Source: Sphingopyxis flava
GTDB lineage: Bacteria; Pseudomonadota; Alphaproteobacteria; Sphingomonadales; Sphingomonadaceae
DNA: 54,829 bases
NCBI RefSeq assembly: GCF_900168005.1
Contig: NZ_FUYP01000019.1
Location: 1 to 54,829 of the forward strand
Direction: 5' to 3'
Shown: in pieces, positions 17,793 to 26,872 of the stretch
Position numbering within the stretch: position 1 is the first letter of the stretch
How the letters are laid out: every line of letters starts with the position of its first letter
Position numbers and translations under genes: made by a program
The notes under the pieces: generated by a model
The model's database searches: none
Told to the model about the DNA's origin: nothing
Seen by the model: only the letters and a program-made list of their open reading frames with translations

Positions 17793-18025
17793 GCTTTTTT
17801 GAGAAATGCCCGCCCGCCCATTCTCTCGGACGGACGAGGGCGACGCACGGTTCCGAGCTTGTTCCGCTCCCAGCACCATCGGCCAGGGACATCCGGCAAT
17901 TCACCCTAACGATTGTTCGGTTTTGTTTGCGGTGAACGCGGCGTTGGGCTACAAAGGACGTACGGCCGGCAGCGTCCTGAACGACTCTCCCGGCGACCGA
18001 ATTTCCGTTAACGAAGGAACGAACC

Positions 18026-19297
18026 GTGGCCGCAAACCAGTCAGCCCTGAAGTCAGTCGACAATACGAAGCCGCACTATGACGGACCGATCTTCGACAGC
18101 GATACCCATATCCAGGAGAAGGACTATTCGTTCTTCGCCAAGTATCTGCCCGAGAAGTATCATGCGGAATGGATGCCCCAGCGCAAGCATGCGCCGGACG
18201 GCCGCTTCGTGCTGTATATCGGCGACACCCCGATTGAAAATGCCGACCTTCAGGAAGACGGGCTCATCCCGCCGCCGGGCAAGCTGAAGGAATGGCTCCG
18301 CGCGATCTCGACCGGCAAGGCGGTTGCCGCATCGCACAAGGTCACTCCCGACATGAACGAGCTTGGCCCGCGCCTTGCCAAGCTTGACGAATTCGAAGTC
18401 GATGGCTCGATCATGTTCGTCGGCGAATTCGTCTCGTCCTTCGGCCAGATCATGCTCAAGGCCGAAGAGCGGGGTTCGGAAGGCGCCAACGCGCTGTTCC
18501 ATGCGTGGAACGAGTATCTCGTCAACGAGTGGGGGCTAAACGCCGACGATCGCATCTACACCACAGCGATCCTGTCGCTCCACGATCTCGACTGGGCGGT
18601 ACAGGAAGCCAAGTGGCTGGTGGAGAATGGCGTGCGTGTCGTGGTGATGCCGATGGGCCCCGCCCATGGCAAGTCGCCGGCCGACCCGTCTTTCGACCCC
18701 CTGTGGCAGGTTCTGAACGACGCAGGCGTCGTCGTGACCTTCCACGTTTCCGAAGCCAACTTCATGCACAGCGTGATCCGGGAATGGGGCGAACTGCCGC
18801 TCCAGTCGCGCAAGTCGGGGCAGACGGCCTGGCAGTGGATGTTCGCCTACAGCGAAATCCCGGTGATGATGACGATGGCCAACTTCGTCTATTGGAACTT
18901 CTTCGAGCGCTTCCCCAACATCAAGATGGCCAGCGTCGAGAACGGAGCCGAGTGGCTGCCGCGCTTCCTCTACAAGATGGACAAGATGCGCGGCATGGCG
19001 CGCAGCGGCTGGTGGCCGATGGGCCAGCTGAAGGAACGTCCTTCGACGATCTTCAAACGCAATTGCTTCGTCGTCGCCTACCCGGAAGACGACATCAAGG
19101 GCATCGTCGATCAGCTTGGCGGTGACGCCAGCTGCATCCTGATGGGTTCGGACTATCCGCACGCCGAAGGCGTGGCCCGCCCGCGCGACTTCGTCGAGGA
19201 AGGCTGCAAGGGCCTTACGCCCGAACAGATCGAACAGATCATGTTTTCCAACGGCCGGCGCATGCTGCCCAAGGGCCGCAACGGACTTGTCGCCTGA
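18026..19297 (+). CDS. Amidohydrolase-2 family metal-dependent hydrolase/decarboxylase
   Basis: A 423-residue TIM-barrel protein of the amidohydrolase-related (ACMSD-like) family. The metal-site motif D26-T-H28 lies in FDSDTHIQE, further His ligands are expected in VTFHVSEAN, and the Asp ligand in MGSDYPHAEG. Family members either hydrolyse C-C or C-N bonds or decarboxylate, as ACMSD and 5-carboxyvanillate decarboxylase do. The start is a GTG at 18026 preceded by GAAGGAAC. It follows the Rieske operon but has its own upstream region and a terminator immediately after. A role on a ring-cleavage or carboxylated product of that oxygenase is plausible but not shown. Confidence 0.9.
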   Translation: MAANQSALKSVDNTKPHYDGPIFDSDTHIQEKDYSFFAKYLPEKYHAEWMPQRKHAPDGRFVLYIGDTPIENADLQEDGLIPPPGKLKEWLRAISTGKAVAASHKVTPDMNELGPRLAKLDEFEVDGSIMFVGEFVSSFGQIMLKAEERGSEGANALFHAWNEYLVNEWGLNADDRIYTTAILSLHDLDWAVQEAKWLVENGVRVVVMPMGPAHGKSPADPSFDPLWQVLNDAGVVVTFHVSEANFMHSVIREWGELPLQSRKSGQTAWQWMFAYSEIPVMMTMANFVYWNFFERFPNIKMASVENGAEWLPRFLYKMDKMRGMARSGWWPMGQLKERPSTIFKRNCFVVAYPEDDIKGIVDQLGGDASCILMGSDYPHAEGVARPRDFVEEGCKGLTPEQIEQIMFSNGRRMLPKGRNGLVA

Positions 19298-19318
19298 CGC
19301 AGAAATCGGGACACCAGC

Positions 19319-19360
19319 AAAAAAGGGGGGGGCGGGCCTTGCGGCTCGCCCCCTTTTTTT
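19319..19360. terminator. Bidirectional terminator between amidohydrolase and SDR
   Basis: An A6 run and a G-rich arm pair with cgccccc plus a T7 run: GGGGGCG-g-GCC / GGC-t-CGCCCCC with a ttgc loop. It works in both directions, which suits the convergent genes ending at 19297 and 19427. Confidence 0.92.
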
Positions 19361-19426
19361 GCAATCCGCGTCCTCAGGTGGCGCAGACCGGCGGGAGTCG
19401 GAGTTCGTCTCCGATCCCCGCCGAGA

Positions 19427-20257
19427 TCACTGCGGCATCGATCCGCGTGACATCAGTTCCATCAGGTCCACCGATGTGGGCGAGTGCGCCGAAATTCCGC
19501 CATCGACCTGGATGATCTGGCCGGTCACGTAGCTCGCCCGATCCGATGCGAGGAAGGCCACGACCTCGCCGATTTCCGAGGGCCTTGCATAGTCGCCGGT
19601 CAGCGTATGGCGGCGGAAGATCTCGCGCAGGTCGTCGGGAAGTCCTTTCTGCAGCGAGCTGGTCATCACCGGACCCGGCGCTATCGCGTTGCAACGGATG
19701 TTCTGCGCACCATACTGCGTCGCGATGTAACGTGTCAGCGTTTCGACCGCGCCTTTCGACGCCGCATAGGCTGTCGTGAAGAAATTGCCGGCAACCACCG
19801 TTCCGCTGCTGATGTTGATGATCGAGCCACCGCCGCTCCTGATCATGGCCGGGATCGCATGCTTGCACATCAGCATGGTTCCGCGAGTGTTGACGGCAAA
19901 GGTCTCGTCCCACCAGTCGACGTCCATGTCACACAGCATCAGATCGCGGTCCGCGCTCGTCCGGGCGGCATTGTTGTCGATCGCATCGAGGCGGCCGTAA
20001 GTCTCGAGCGTGAACGTGATCAGGTTCCGCACCGCATCTTCCTGCGAGATGTCGGCGACGCAGGATGCGACGGCGTAGCCCTTGTCCCGCAATGCCTGCG
20101 TCGTTTCGATCAGGGGATCTTCCGATACGTCGACCAGCACGACGTTCGCCCCCTCGCGCGCGAGTATTTCAGCCGTCGCGGAGCCGATGTTGCCGGGCAG
20201 TCCCGCGCCTGTCACGATGGCGACCTTGCCCGTCATTTCTCCACCCAATGCACCCAT
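19427..20257 (-). CDS. Short-chain dehydrogenase/reductase
   Basis: A 276-residue SDR. The cofactor loop TGAGLPGNIG has extra residues compared with TGxxxGxG, and the usual NNAG reads NNAA. The catalytic set is intact: Ser in NISSG, then YAASK 13 residues on. The C-terminal part has GQIIQVDGG and a tail of about 24 residues. The start at 20257 is chosen because GGGGAGA lies 7 bases upstream; the ATG at 20272 falls inside that purine run, and one at 20236 is also possible. It is transcribed divergently from the interrupted SDR at 20482. Substrate unknown. Confidence 0.9.
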   Translation of the reverse strand: MGALGGEMTGKVAIVTGAGLPGNIGSATAEILAREGANVVLVDVSEDPLIETTQALRDKGYAVASCVADISQEDAVRNLITFTLETYGRLDAIDNNAARTSADRDLMLCDMDVDWWDETFAVNTRGTMLMCKHAIPAMIRSGGGSIINISSGTVVAGNFFTTAYAASKGAVETLTRYIATQYGAQNIRCNAIAPGPVMTSSLQKGLPDDLREIFRRHTLTGDYARPSEIGEVVAFLASDRASYVTGQIIQVDGGISAHSPTSVDLMELMSRGSMPQ

Positions 20258-20481
20258 TCCCGTTCTCCCCATGCCACTTCGGCAATCACGGCAGCCAGCC
20301 TAGTCCATGGCCTACCCACGGCAAGCGAGCGGGGACTTCAAATCCCATCCATAGCGAATGCGACAGGGCGGCCACGGATCGCCATTGCGCTTTGGTGTTC
20401 GGCCACGATCGGCTTTACTTGCGACCGCATTCAACGCTGGACGGTGCAGGTGCGCCGCCATGGGCTGCACGGGAGAATTCG

Positions 20482-21324
20482 ATGGAGATGGAACTCAAAG
20501 GCAAGCGTGCCCTGGTCACGGGCAGCTCGTCCGGAATCGGTGCCGCGATCGCACGCATATTGTCGGAAGAGGGGGCCAAGGTCATGGTCCACGGCCGTGA
20601 CGAGGAGAAGACCAGGGCTGTTGCGCAGCGCCTGATCGACGCGGGCGGCGAAGCGGCATAGGTGACCGGCGAGCTGAACCTCGAAGCCGATTGCGCCGAA
20701 GTCGCAAGCCACGTGCTCGAACAGTTTGGCGGCGTCGACATCCTCGTCAACAACGCAGGCGGTTTCGCCGCATCGGGACGCCCGGATTCCACCGCCGAAA
20801 GCTTCAACCGGCCGTGGCTCGAGACGCCGTGGGACGATTGGCGCTGGACTTACGAGCAGAACGTCGGTTCGACGGTTCGGCTGATCCAGGCCCTTGCTCC
20901 CGGCATGATCGAGCGTGGGTGGGGTCGCATCATCAACATCTCCAGTGCATCGGCGACCCAGACCGAACCTGACCTTGCCGATTATCAGCCGGCGAAGGCT
21001 GCGATCACCAACCTTACCAGCGGACTGGCAAAGTCGCTTTCGGGGACCGGAGTGACCGTCAATGCCGTGACACCGGGCACGATCGCCACCGAAGGCGTGA
21101 GGGCCGGCTTCGTGGAATGGGCAAGGCAGCTCGGGTGGTCGGAACTCGACTGGCCGACGATAGAGCGCCGCTTTACCAGCGAAGTCATTCCGCAGCCGAC
21201 GAAGCACTTTGGCCGGCCAGAGGACATCGGCCGCATGGTCGTATTTCTGGCGAGCCCGCAGGCAAGCTACATGACGGGGTCCAATTACCGCGTCGATGGC
21301 GGCCAGTGCCGTTCGATCAATTGA
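20482..21324 (+). pseudogene. SDR gene interrupted by an in-frame TAG
   Basis: A normal SDR start (GGGAGA, then ATG at 20482) reads MEMELKGKRALVTGSSSGIG and continues to a TAG at 20659-20661, codon 60. The same frame goes on directly with VTGELNLEADC, VDILVNNAGG, NISSAS, DYQPAK and YRVDGG to a stop at 21324. Both halves are needed for an SDR, and the catalytic Ser, Tyr and Lys are present in the second half. A C-to-T change of CAG, or a change of TGG, would create the TAG. The closest relative in the window is the SDR at 37263, which reads straight through here. Stop-codon suppression or a base-calling error are alternatives. Confidence 0.85.
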
Positions 21325-21385
21325 TCCGGCCAGCGGGCAGGCAGGATGGCTACCTGCCACATCGTTGACGCGCACAAGACACGAA

Positions 21386-21424
21386 AAGGGCGTGATCCCG
21401 TCAAATAGACCGGATCACGCCCTT
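21386..21424. terminator. Strong hairpin between convergent genes
   Basis: Perfect 13-bp inverted repeat AAGGGCGTGATCC / GGATCACGCCCTT with a 13-base loop, flanked by A4 on the left and CTT on the right. It sits between the stops at 21324 (plus) and 21544 (minus). Confidence 0.85.
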
Positions 21425-21543
21425 GGCGTTCGCGGGCTGGCGGCGCTGCTGCCACCGGCGCACGTCTCCCTGTATATCGATGGTCCTTTTGATCCCTTGC
21501 GACACCGGTGTGGCGCGCGCCGCAGGGGATGGCGCGGAAGGGA

Positions 21544-23268
21544 TCAGGCCGCGCTGTTGTGCGCCTTCCCGACCGCATCCTTGGAGGCGATGTAGCCGAA
21601 TGCGAACGCCGGAGAGATACTCGCGCCCGGGCCGGGATAGGACCGTCCCATGACCGATGAAGTCGAGTTTCCGGTCGCGTAGAGCCCCTCTATGGTCGAA
21701 CCGTCGGCGCGCAGCACGCGCGCGCGTTCGTCGGTCACGACGCCGCCGAATGTGCCGACATCGCCGGGGAATATGCGCGTGGCATAGAATGGCGCCTTGG
21801 CAATCGAACCGACGCAGGGATTGGGCTTGTGCGTCGGGTCACCGCGGAACCGGTCGTATTGCCTTTCCCCCTTGTGAAACTCCTCATCCACGCCGGTTTC
21901 GGCAAAGCGGTTGTATCTCTCGACCTGTGCGGCAAGGCCCGCCGGATCGATGCCGGTTTTCGCTGCCAGTTCCTCGATCGTGTCAGCCTTCACGAGGAAG
22001 CCGGATTCCAGCCATTCCTTGATCGGCTTCATGCCCGGCATGAGGGTGCCGTAGGCATAGTTCTTCATCGCGCGGTCATCGAAGATCGCAAACGCCGGAA
22101 CGGCGTCGTTCTGATACATCGCCTCGCCAAGTTCCATGTACGAATTGGCTTCGTTGACGAAGCGCTTCCCGGTGCGATCGACCCACATGTAATGCGGGAC
22201 CGCGATTTCGCCCACGTGCATGAAAGGATAGTTTGCCCCGTCCTTGGCCTTCGTCCCCGCCGGCAGCGAGCCGTCGGGATTGAGCGAGGTGGGCACCCAG
22301 ACCGCCATGTCGAGGTTCTCGGTATCGGCGCCGTGGCGGATCATCTCCTCGATCATCTCGCCGGTGTCGCCGGGGTTGGCATTGGTCCACGAGTTGCTGA
22401 TAGGATGGCGCTGGTACTTCTGGCGCATCTCCTGGTTGCGGGCGAACCCCCCTACGTTCATGAGGATCCCGAGGCGGCTGCGGACCGTGACCCGCTGCCC
22501 CTTGTACATCCCGCTGACGGCGACGACGCGGCCGTTTTCCTCGATAAGGTCGTCTGCGGCAAAGCCTGCAAAGATGGGGATGCCGTGCTTCAGCGTCATT
22601 TCCATCATGCGCCCCTGGATCGCACCGCCATGCGCAACGATGCGGCGGCCCAGGACCTTGTTCTTGGCGATCGCGAAAGCCAGCCGTGCCATGATCTTCT
22701 TGGCATAGAAGGTGCGCTTGAACATCAGCATCCGGATCAGCGGCAGCGAGGGAAACGGAATCCCGTCGAAGCCGGCGTAGCGCGAGAGGAGGTCCTGCCA
22801 GGGGCCCAGCTTGCGGATGTCGTACGGCACCGCGGTCAGCGACCGGCCGCGCGGCTGGCCGCCATCGCGATCATCGTAATAGTCGGACCAGCCGTCGGGA
22901 TACTCGAATTCCATGCCCTGTTCTTCGAGGAATTGGATCATGGCGGGCGCTTCGTCCAGAAACGCCTTGCGACGGGCGGGCGTCGTACCCTTGCCGACGA
23001 AATCGACCGTGGCGTTCATGTATCGCTCGGCAAGTTCGCGGGAATCCTCGACGCCGTGCCGCTTGAGTACGTGGTTGTTCGGCACCCACCAGACGCCACC
23101 CGAAAAGCCCGTCGATCCGCCGATCTTGTCGCGCTTTTCCAGGATCACGGGCTTGAGCCCCGCCAGCTTGGCATAGATGGCCGCGACCATAGAGCCGCCG
23201 CCGCTTCCGACGATCACGAAATCATATTCTGATTCCAGAGAAAACGAGTCAGGAGGGGGGAGAGCCAA
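21544..23268 (-). CDS. FAD-dependent dehydrogenase of the 3-ketosteroid delta-1-dehydrogenase/fumarate reductase family
   Basis: A protein of about 574 residues. The dinucleotide fold (GSGGGS, residues 21-26), the EKRDKIGGSTGFSGG motif and the C-terminal GRSYPGPGASISPAFAFGYIA match the KstD-like branch, where the Tyr and Gly of the YPGPG segment act in 1,2-dehydrogenation of a 3-keto ring. True KstD, ketosteroid delta-4 (5-alpha) dehydrogenases and unrelated FAD-binding-2 proteins share these features, so activity on a steroid is not established. No ATG fits. A TTG at 23268 with GAAGAGG 6 bases upstream is the likely start. It is last in the minus-strand group that includes ligase, VOC and SDR. 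Confidence 0.88.
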   Translation of the reverse strand: MALPPPDSFSLESEYDFVIVGSGGGSMVAAIYAKLAGLKPVILEKRDKIGGSTGFSGGVWWVPNNHVLKRHGVEDSRELAERYMNATVDFVGKGTTPARRKAFLDEAPAMIQFLEEQGMEFEYPDGWSDYYDDRDGGQPRGRSLTAVPYDIRKLGPWQDLLSRYAGFDGIPFPSLPLIRMLMFKRTFYAKKIMARLAFAIAKNKVLGRRIVAHGGAIQGRMMEMTLKHGIPIFAGFAADDLIEENGRVVAVSGMYKGQRVTVRSRLGILMNVGGFARNQEMRQKYQRHPISNSWTNANPGDTGEMIEEMIRHGADTENLDMAVWVPTSLNPDGSLPAGTKAKDGANYPFMHVGEIAVPHYMWVDRTGKRFVNEANSYMELGEAMYQNDAVPAFAIFDDRAMKNYAYGTLMPGMKPIKEWLESGFLVKADTIEELAAKTGIDPAGLAAQVERYNRFAETGVDEEFHKGERQYDRFRGDPTHKPNPCVGSIAKAPFYATRIFPGDVGTFGGVVTDERARVLRADGSTIEGLYATGNSTSSVMGRSYPGPGASISPAFAFGYIASKDAVGKAHNSAA

Positions 23269-23483
23269 GAACAACCTCTTCGATAACCGGAAGCGACGAG
23301 GTTAAGCATCGTCGCGCGTTGGTGGCAACAAGGGCGCGGCTGGACCGGCGCTCAATCACTTGGCTGATATGCGGCCCGTTCCAAGTCCGGTCCAGCGGCT
23401 CGCAGGATACGCCACTGGGCAATTGGACGATAGCGATCCACGCCGGACGATCGGCTGCCGGCCGCGCCCGGCATCATCGTCGA

Positions 23484-23873
23484 CTAGCCGAAGGAAACGC
23501 CGTGATAGCAGCAGAGCTTGTTGCCATCGGGATCGCGCAGATAGGCCCCGAACGCATTGTTGGCGCGGGGCTTGGGTTCCGGAATGCCTTCGCAGCTTCC
23601 TCCGTGGGCCAGTCCGGCGGCATGCCATGCGGCAACCTGTTCGTCGGACTCGGCAGAGAACATGATGGTCCCGCCATTGGCATAAGTCGCCGGTTCGCCG
23701 TTCCGCGCTTCGCCGACCGCGAATTTTGGTCCGCCGGGCAAGTCGTACATGATGAAGGGCGGATCGGCCTCGACCATGCTGGGCGCCAGGCCCAGCACGC
23801 CGAAGGTTGCGTCATAAAATGCGCGCGACCGGGAGAGATCGTTGGTTCCAAGCCTCATGTACAGCAGTTGCAT
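23484..23873 (-). CDS. VOC (glyoxalase-fold) family protein
   Basis: A 129-residue protein: LYMRLGTNDLSRSRAFYDATF opens the VOC fold and AYLRDPDGNKLCCYHG closes it. The usual C-terminal Glu metal ligand is replaced by Cys-Cys-Tyr, and the first His position is Arg or absent, so metal-dependent catalysis is doubtful. Proteins of this size in the family are often called lactoylglutathione-lyase-like without evidence. AGGAGTGAGC precedes the ATG. It lies 77 bases downstream of the ligase gene and is probably cotranscribed with it. Confidence 0.87.
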   Translation of the reverse strand: MQLLYMRLGTNDLSRSRAFYDATFGVLGLAPSMVEADPPFIMYDLPGGPKFAVGEARNGEPATYANGGTIMFSAESDEQVAAWHAAGLAHGGSCEGIPEPKPRANNAFGAYLRDPDGNKLCCYHGVSFG

Positions 23874-23950
23874 TGCTCACTCCTGCATACTGGTTTGCGT
23901 TCGACATTCGATGGTAGCGGCGCGTCCAGTAGCGACGACATGCCTCTCGA

Positions 23951-25474
23951 TCAGGACGAAGAGGCGGTCTGCTCGCTTTCCTCGACGATGCGCAGCACAC
24001 TCTGCCGGGTGACCTTGCCGACCGAATTGATCGGCATGCTCGGCAGGATGTGGATCGCCTTCGGCGCACGCACCGAGCCCAGTTCGGCTTTGGCGAAACC
24101 CAGCAGGTCGTCCTTAGTCGTCGTGCTATTGTCGGCCAAGACCACCGCAGCTTCGACCCGCTGGCCCCAGTATTCGTCGTCTCGCGCCACCACCGTCACG
24201 TTGACGACGTCGGGATGCGTGGCGATGCACGCTTCGACATCGGTGGGATAGACGTTGAAGCCGCCGGTTATGATGACGTCGCGCAGACGATCCTTCAGAA
24301 AAAGGTAACCGCGTTCGTCGAAGGCGCCGAGATCGCCGGTATGCAGCCAGCCATCGACGATCGTCTTTTCGGTCACTTCGGGCAAGTTCAGATAGCCGCG
24401 CATCACGAGATCGCCCCGCACCACGATCTCGCCGGTCTCGCCTGCGGGCAGGATTGTGCCATCGGGCGCCATTATCTGCACTTCGTTGAAGGGGCAGGGG
24501 CGGCCGACCGATTCCAGGTTCTCGTCCCTCGCCAGTTCCTCGGCGGTGATTGCCGCGATCATCGTCGGCGCCTCGGTCTGGCCGTAGATCGCCGCCACGT
24601 TGGGACCGAACACTTCGTGCGCCTGCCGAATGCGACTGGGCGACATCGGTGCTGCGCCGTAGATCAGGTGCTTCATCCGGGTGTACCGGATACCCGCAGC
24701 CTGCGCATGATCGATCATCGAGAAGATAAGGGTGGGCGGCATGAAGCTGGCAGTAATGCGCTCCTGCTCGATCGTATCCGAGATTACGGGCGCCTTGGCC
24801 CCGTCGAGGAGGACGGTGCAGCCGCCGACGCCCATGACCGGCAGCAGGAACGTGCCGGCCCCGTGCGTGAGCGGCGCTACGGTGAGCAGGCGGTCGTCGC
24901 CATCGAACCCGAACACGGTCAGCATGCTCGCGATACAGCTCATGAAAGCCCGATACGGCTGCAACACGCCCTTGGGACTGCCGGTTGTTCCGCCAGTGAA
25001 CTTGATCGCCGCAATCTGGTCCTGCAGATGGGCGATATCGGCCGGTCGCCTGCCCTTGTGGCTGTCGCAGATCTCATCGACCGAAGCATGCGCATCCGAT
25101 GTCCCGGCAACGACCACGAGCGTTCGTTCCGAACTTTCGAACAGCGACAGGAAATCCTCGTCAGCGAAGATCAGCGACAGTTCGGCGGCCTCGGCGATGC
25201 CGGCCAGCTCCGCGCGTGAATTGCGCGGATTGAGGGGCACCCAGATATGTCCCGACGCAAAGATGCCGAGCATCGCGACGACGTGCTGCCAGTTGTTGTG
25301 GCCGCAGCAACCGATGCGCGACTGGTTTCTGGGCACCCGCTCCTGCAGATAACTGGCGACCGCTTCCACCCGGTCGACCAATTCGCGGAAGGTCATACGG
25401 ACCGGGCCGTCGACAAGTGCTTCGCCGTTCGGGTTCAGCCGCAGCCCCCGGTACAGCATATGGATCGGCAACAT
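23951..25474 (-). CDS. AMP-dependent acyl-CoA ligase
   Basis: A 507-residue ANL-superfamily ligase that would activate a carboxylic acid to its CoA thioester via an acyl-adenylate. The phosphate-binding loop FTGGTTGSPKGV, the YGQTE motif, and the C-terminal GDLGAFDERGYLFLKDR with the hinge Asp/Arg are all present. The catalytic C-terminal Lys is in SVGKVTRQS. GGGGGTGA lies upstream of the ATG. Bases 24643-24856 of this gene are duplicated at 13456-13669. It sits between the frameshifted acyl-CoA-dehydrogenase-like gene and a VOC gene in one minus-strand group. Confidence 0.94.
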   Translation of the reverse strand: MLPIHMLYRGLRLNPNGEALVDGPVRMTFRELVDRVEAVASYLQERVPRNQSRIGCCGHNNWQHVVAMLGIFASGHIWVPLNPRNSRAELAGIAEAAELSLIFADEDFLSLFESSERTLVVVAGTSDAHASVDEICDSHKGRRPADIAHLQDQIAAIKFTGGTTGSPKGVLQPYRAFMSCIASMLTVFGFDGDDRLLTVAPLTHGAGTFLLPVMGVGGCTVLLDGAKAPVISDTIEQERITASFMPPTLIFSMIDHAQAAGIRYTRMKHLIYGAAPMSPSRIRQAHEVFGPNVAAIYGQTEAPTMIAAITAEELARDENLESVGRPCPFNEVQIMAPDGTILPAGETGEIVVRGDLVMRGYLNLPEVTEKTIVDGWLHTGDLGAFDERGYLFLKDRLRDVIITGGFNVYPTDVEACIATHPDVVNVTVVARDDEYWGQRVEAAVVLADNSTTTKDDLLGFAKAELGSVRAPKAIHILPSMPINSVGKVTRQSVLRIVEESEQTASSS

Positions 25475-25579
25475 CGCTTTAGTTCACCCCCAAAGACTGC
25501 GCGATCACGCATGGCATGGCCAGGAACCCACTCGCGGGAACCTGACGCGCTCGCTGCAGCGGCTTCTCCCGGAGCCGTG

Positions 25580-26799
25580 TCAGTTCGCGTTTACGAGGCC
25601 GCGCGGAGTCCATTTCATATTTTCGGCAAGGCCAAGAAAGTCTCTGCCGGCATCGCGCACCGAATTGCTCGATACGACCAGGTGCTGCGTGGCCGAGAGG
25701 CTGTCGCGAAGGGCGCGTTGCAGACGTCCGGCGCGAAGCCCGACCCCGCCACTGACCTGATGGGCGAACAGCGCGTTTTCCTTCAGCGCCGTGGTGGCAT
25801 GGCTGACCGCCAGGCGGGCCCACGTGAACTGACGCACGGGAACCGCCTCGCCCTTGCTGATCGTATCCTCGATGTCGCTCCAGACATCGTAGGACAGCGC
25901 GCGCGCCGCCCGCAGCCGGCCTTCCGCGATCGCAAAGTCCTCGAGGAAGGCGTCCGAACCGATGAGGCCATTGAGGGTAGGTCCGCTGGACGGCGAATGC
26001 ACGAGTTCGGAAAGAAGGTCGAGAACCGTCCGACCGTGACCGAGAGCGACCCCGGTATGACCGATGGCGCTGAAGCCGACCACGCCGATGCGATAGCTGT
26101 CGCCGCCGCGCCGACCGACCACGTCCGTTGAAGGGTGGGTCATGTCGCTGGGCACGAACACGTCCGTGACCTCGTAGTCGATGCTGCCTGTGGCCCGCAG
26201 GCCCAGGGTGTCCCAGTTGCCCAGCGGCCGGACCTTGTCGGCCGGGATGAGGAAAACCCGTGTTTCGGGCGCCTTCGTGCCGTTGACGAACCGCGGCGCA
26301 CCGTTCTCGTAAATCATCGCGCCCGCGTGGTAATAGTCGCAGTGCAGGCAGCCGCTGCCGTGTAAGTCCACTTGCCGGTCAGCCGATAACCGCCATCGAC
26401 GATCTCGGCCTTGCCCGTGGGCGCGCCCGCGCCCGCGATGATCGGCTGGGAGTTGCCGCCGAACACGGTCTCGTAACCTTCGTCGGTCAGCGATGCGGCA
26501 GCCGATGCGGTGGCGACATTCGCCGCCATCATGACCCAGCCGGTCGCAACGTCGATGTTGCAGATTTCCTCGACGATCGAAAGCACGTCGAGGGGGCTGG
26601 CCTCGACCCCGCCCATCGCCTTGGGAACCATGAGGCTGAAAAAGCCCGCCTCGCGCATGGCCTCGATGGATTCGTCGCTCACCCGGCCGGCGGCTTCGTT
26701 CTCATTGGCCTTGCCAGCCAGAAGGGGAGCCAGGCGTCGCGCTTCGGAAAGCAGCGGCGATTCCGTGGACTGGCTGTGCAATTCCTTGTTGTGGATCAT
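25580..26799 (-). pseudogene. Acyl-CoA dehydrogenase/flavin monooxygenase-like gene with a frameshift
   Basis: Two frames make one protein of about 405 residues. The first (from ATG 26799, GAGGAT upstream) covers the N-terminal helical domain through DGGYRLTGKWTY. The second resumes with GSGCLHCDYYHAGA and runs to the normal C-terminus. Between them, TAC-AC-GGC carries two extra bases (plus-strand 26360-26361), best explained as an AC duplication. The joined SGC-H-D pattern and the C-terminal domain suggest the type-2 branch that includes HsaA- and DszC-like flavin-dependent monooxygenases as well as acyl-CoA dehydrogenases. Without correction both halves are inactive. A sequencing error cannot be excluded. 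Confidence 0.85.
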
Positions 26800-26872
26800 T
26801 TCGCTATCCTCAGAAGGGCAAGGTAACTTGAAAGAATGCGATAACGACGCCCGCTGGTATCGTCGCGTCGGA

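Larger units (their letters stand above)
17476..18025. other. Long intergenic region with terminator and AT-rich tract
   Basis: About 550 bases between the Rieske gene and the amidohydrolase. It contains the Rieske terminator (17506-17538) and an AT-rich block at about 17770-17805 with the tandem gtaaaaaatt/gtaaaaaatg. The latter may be an upstream element of the amidohydrolase promoter. No gene is supported in the rest. Confidence 0.5.
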
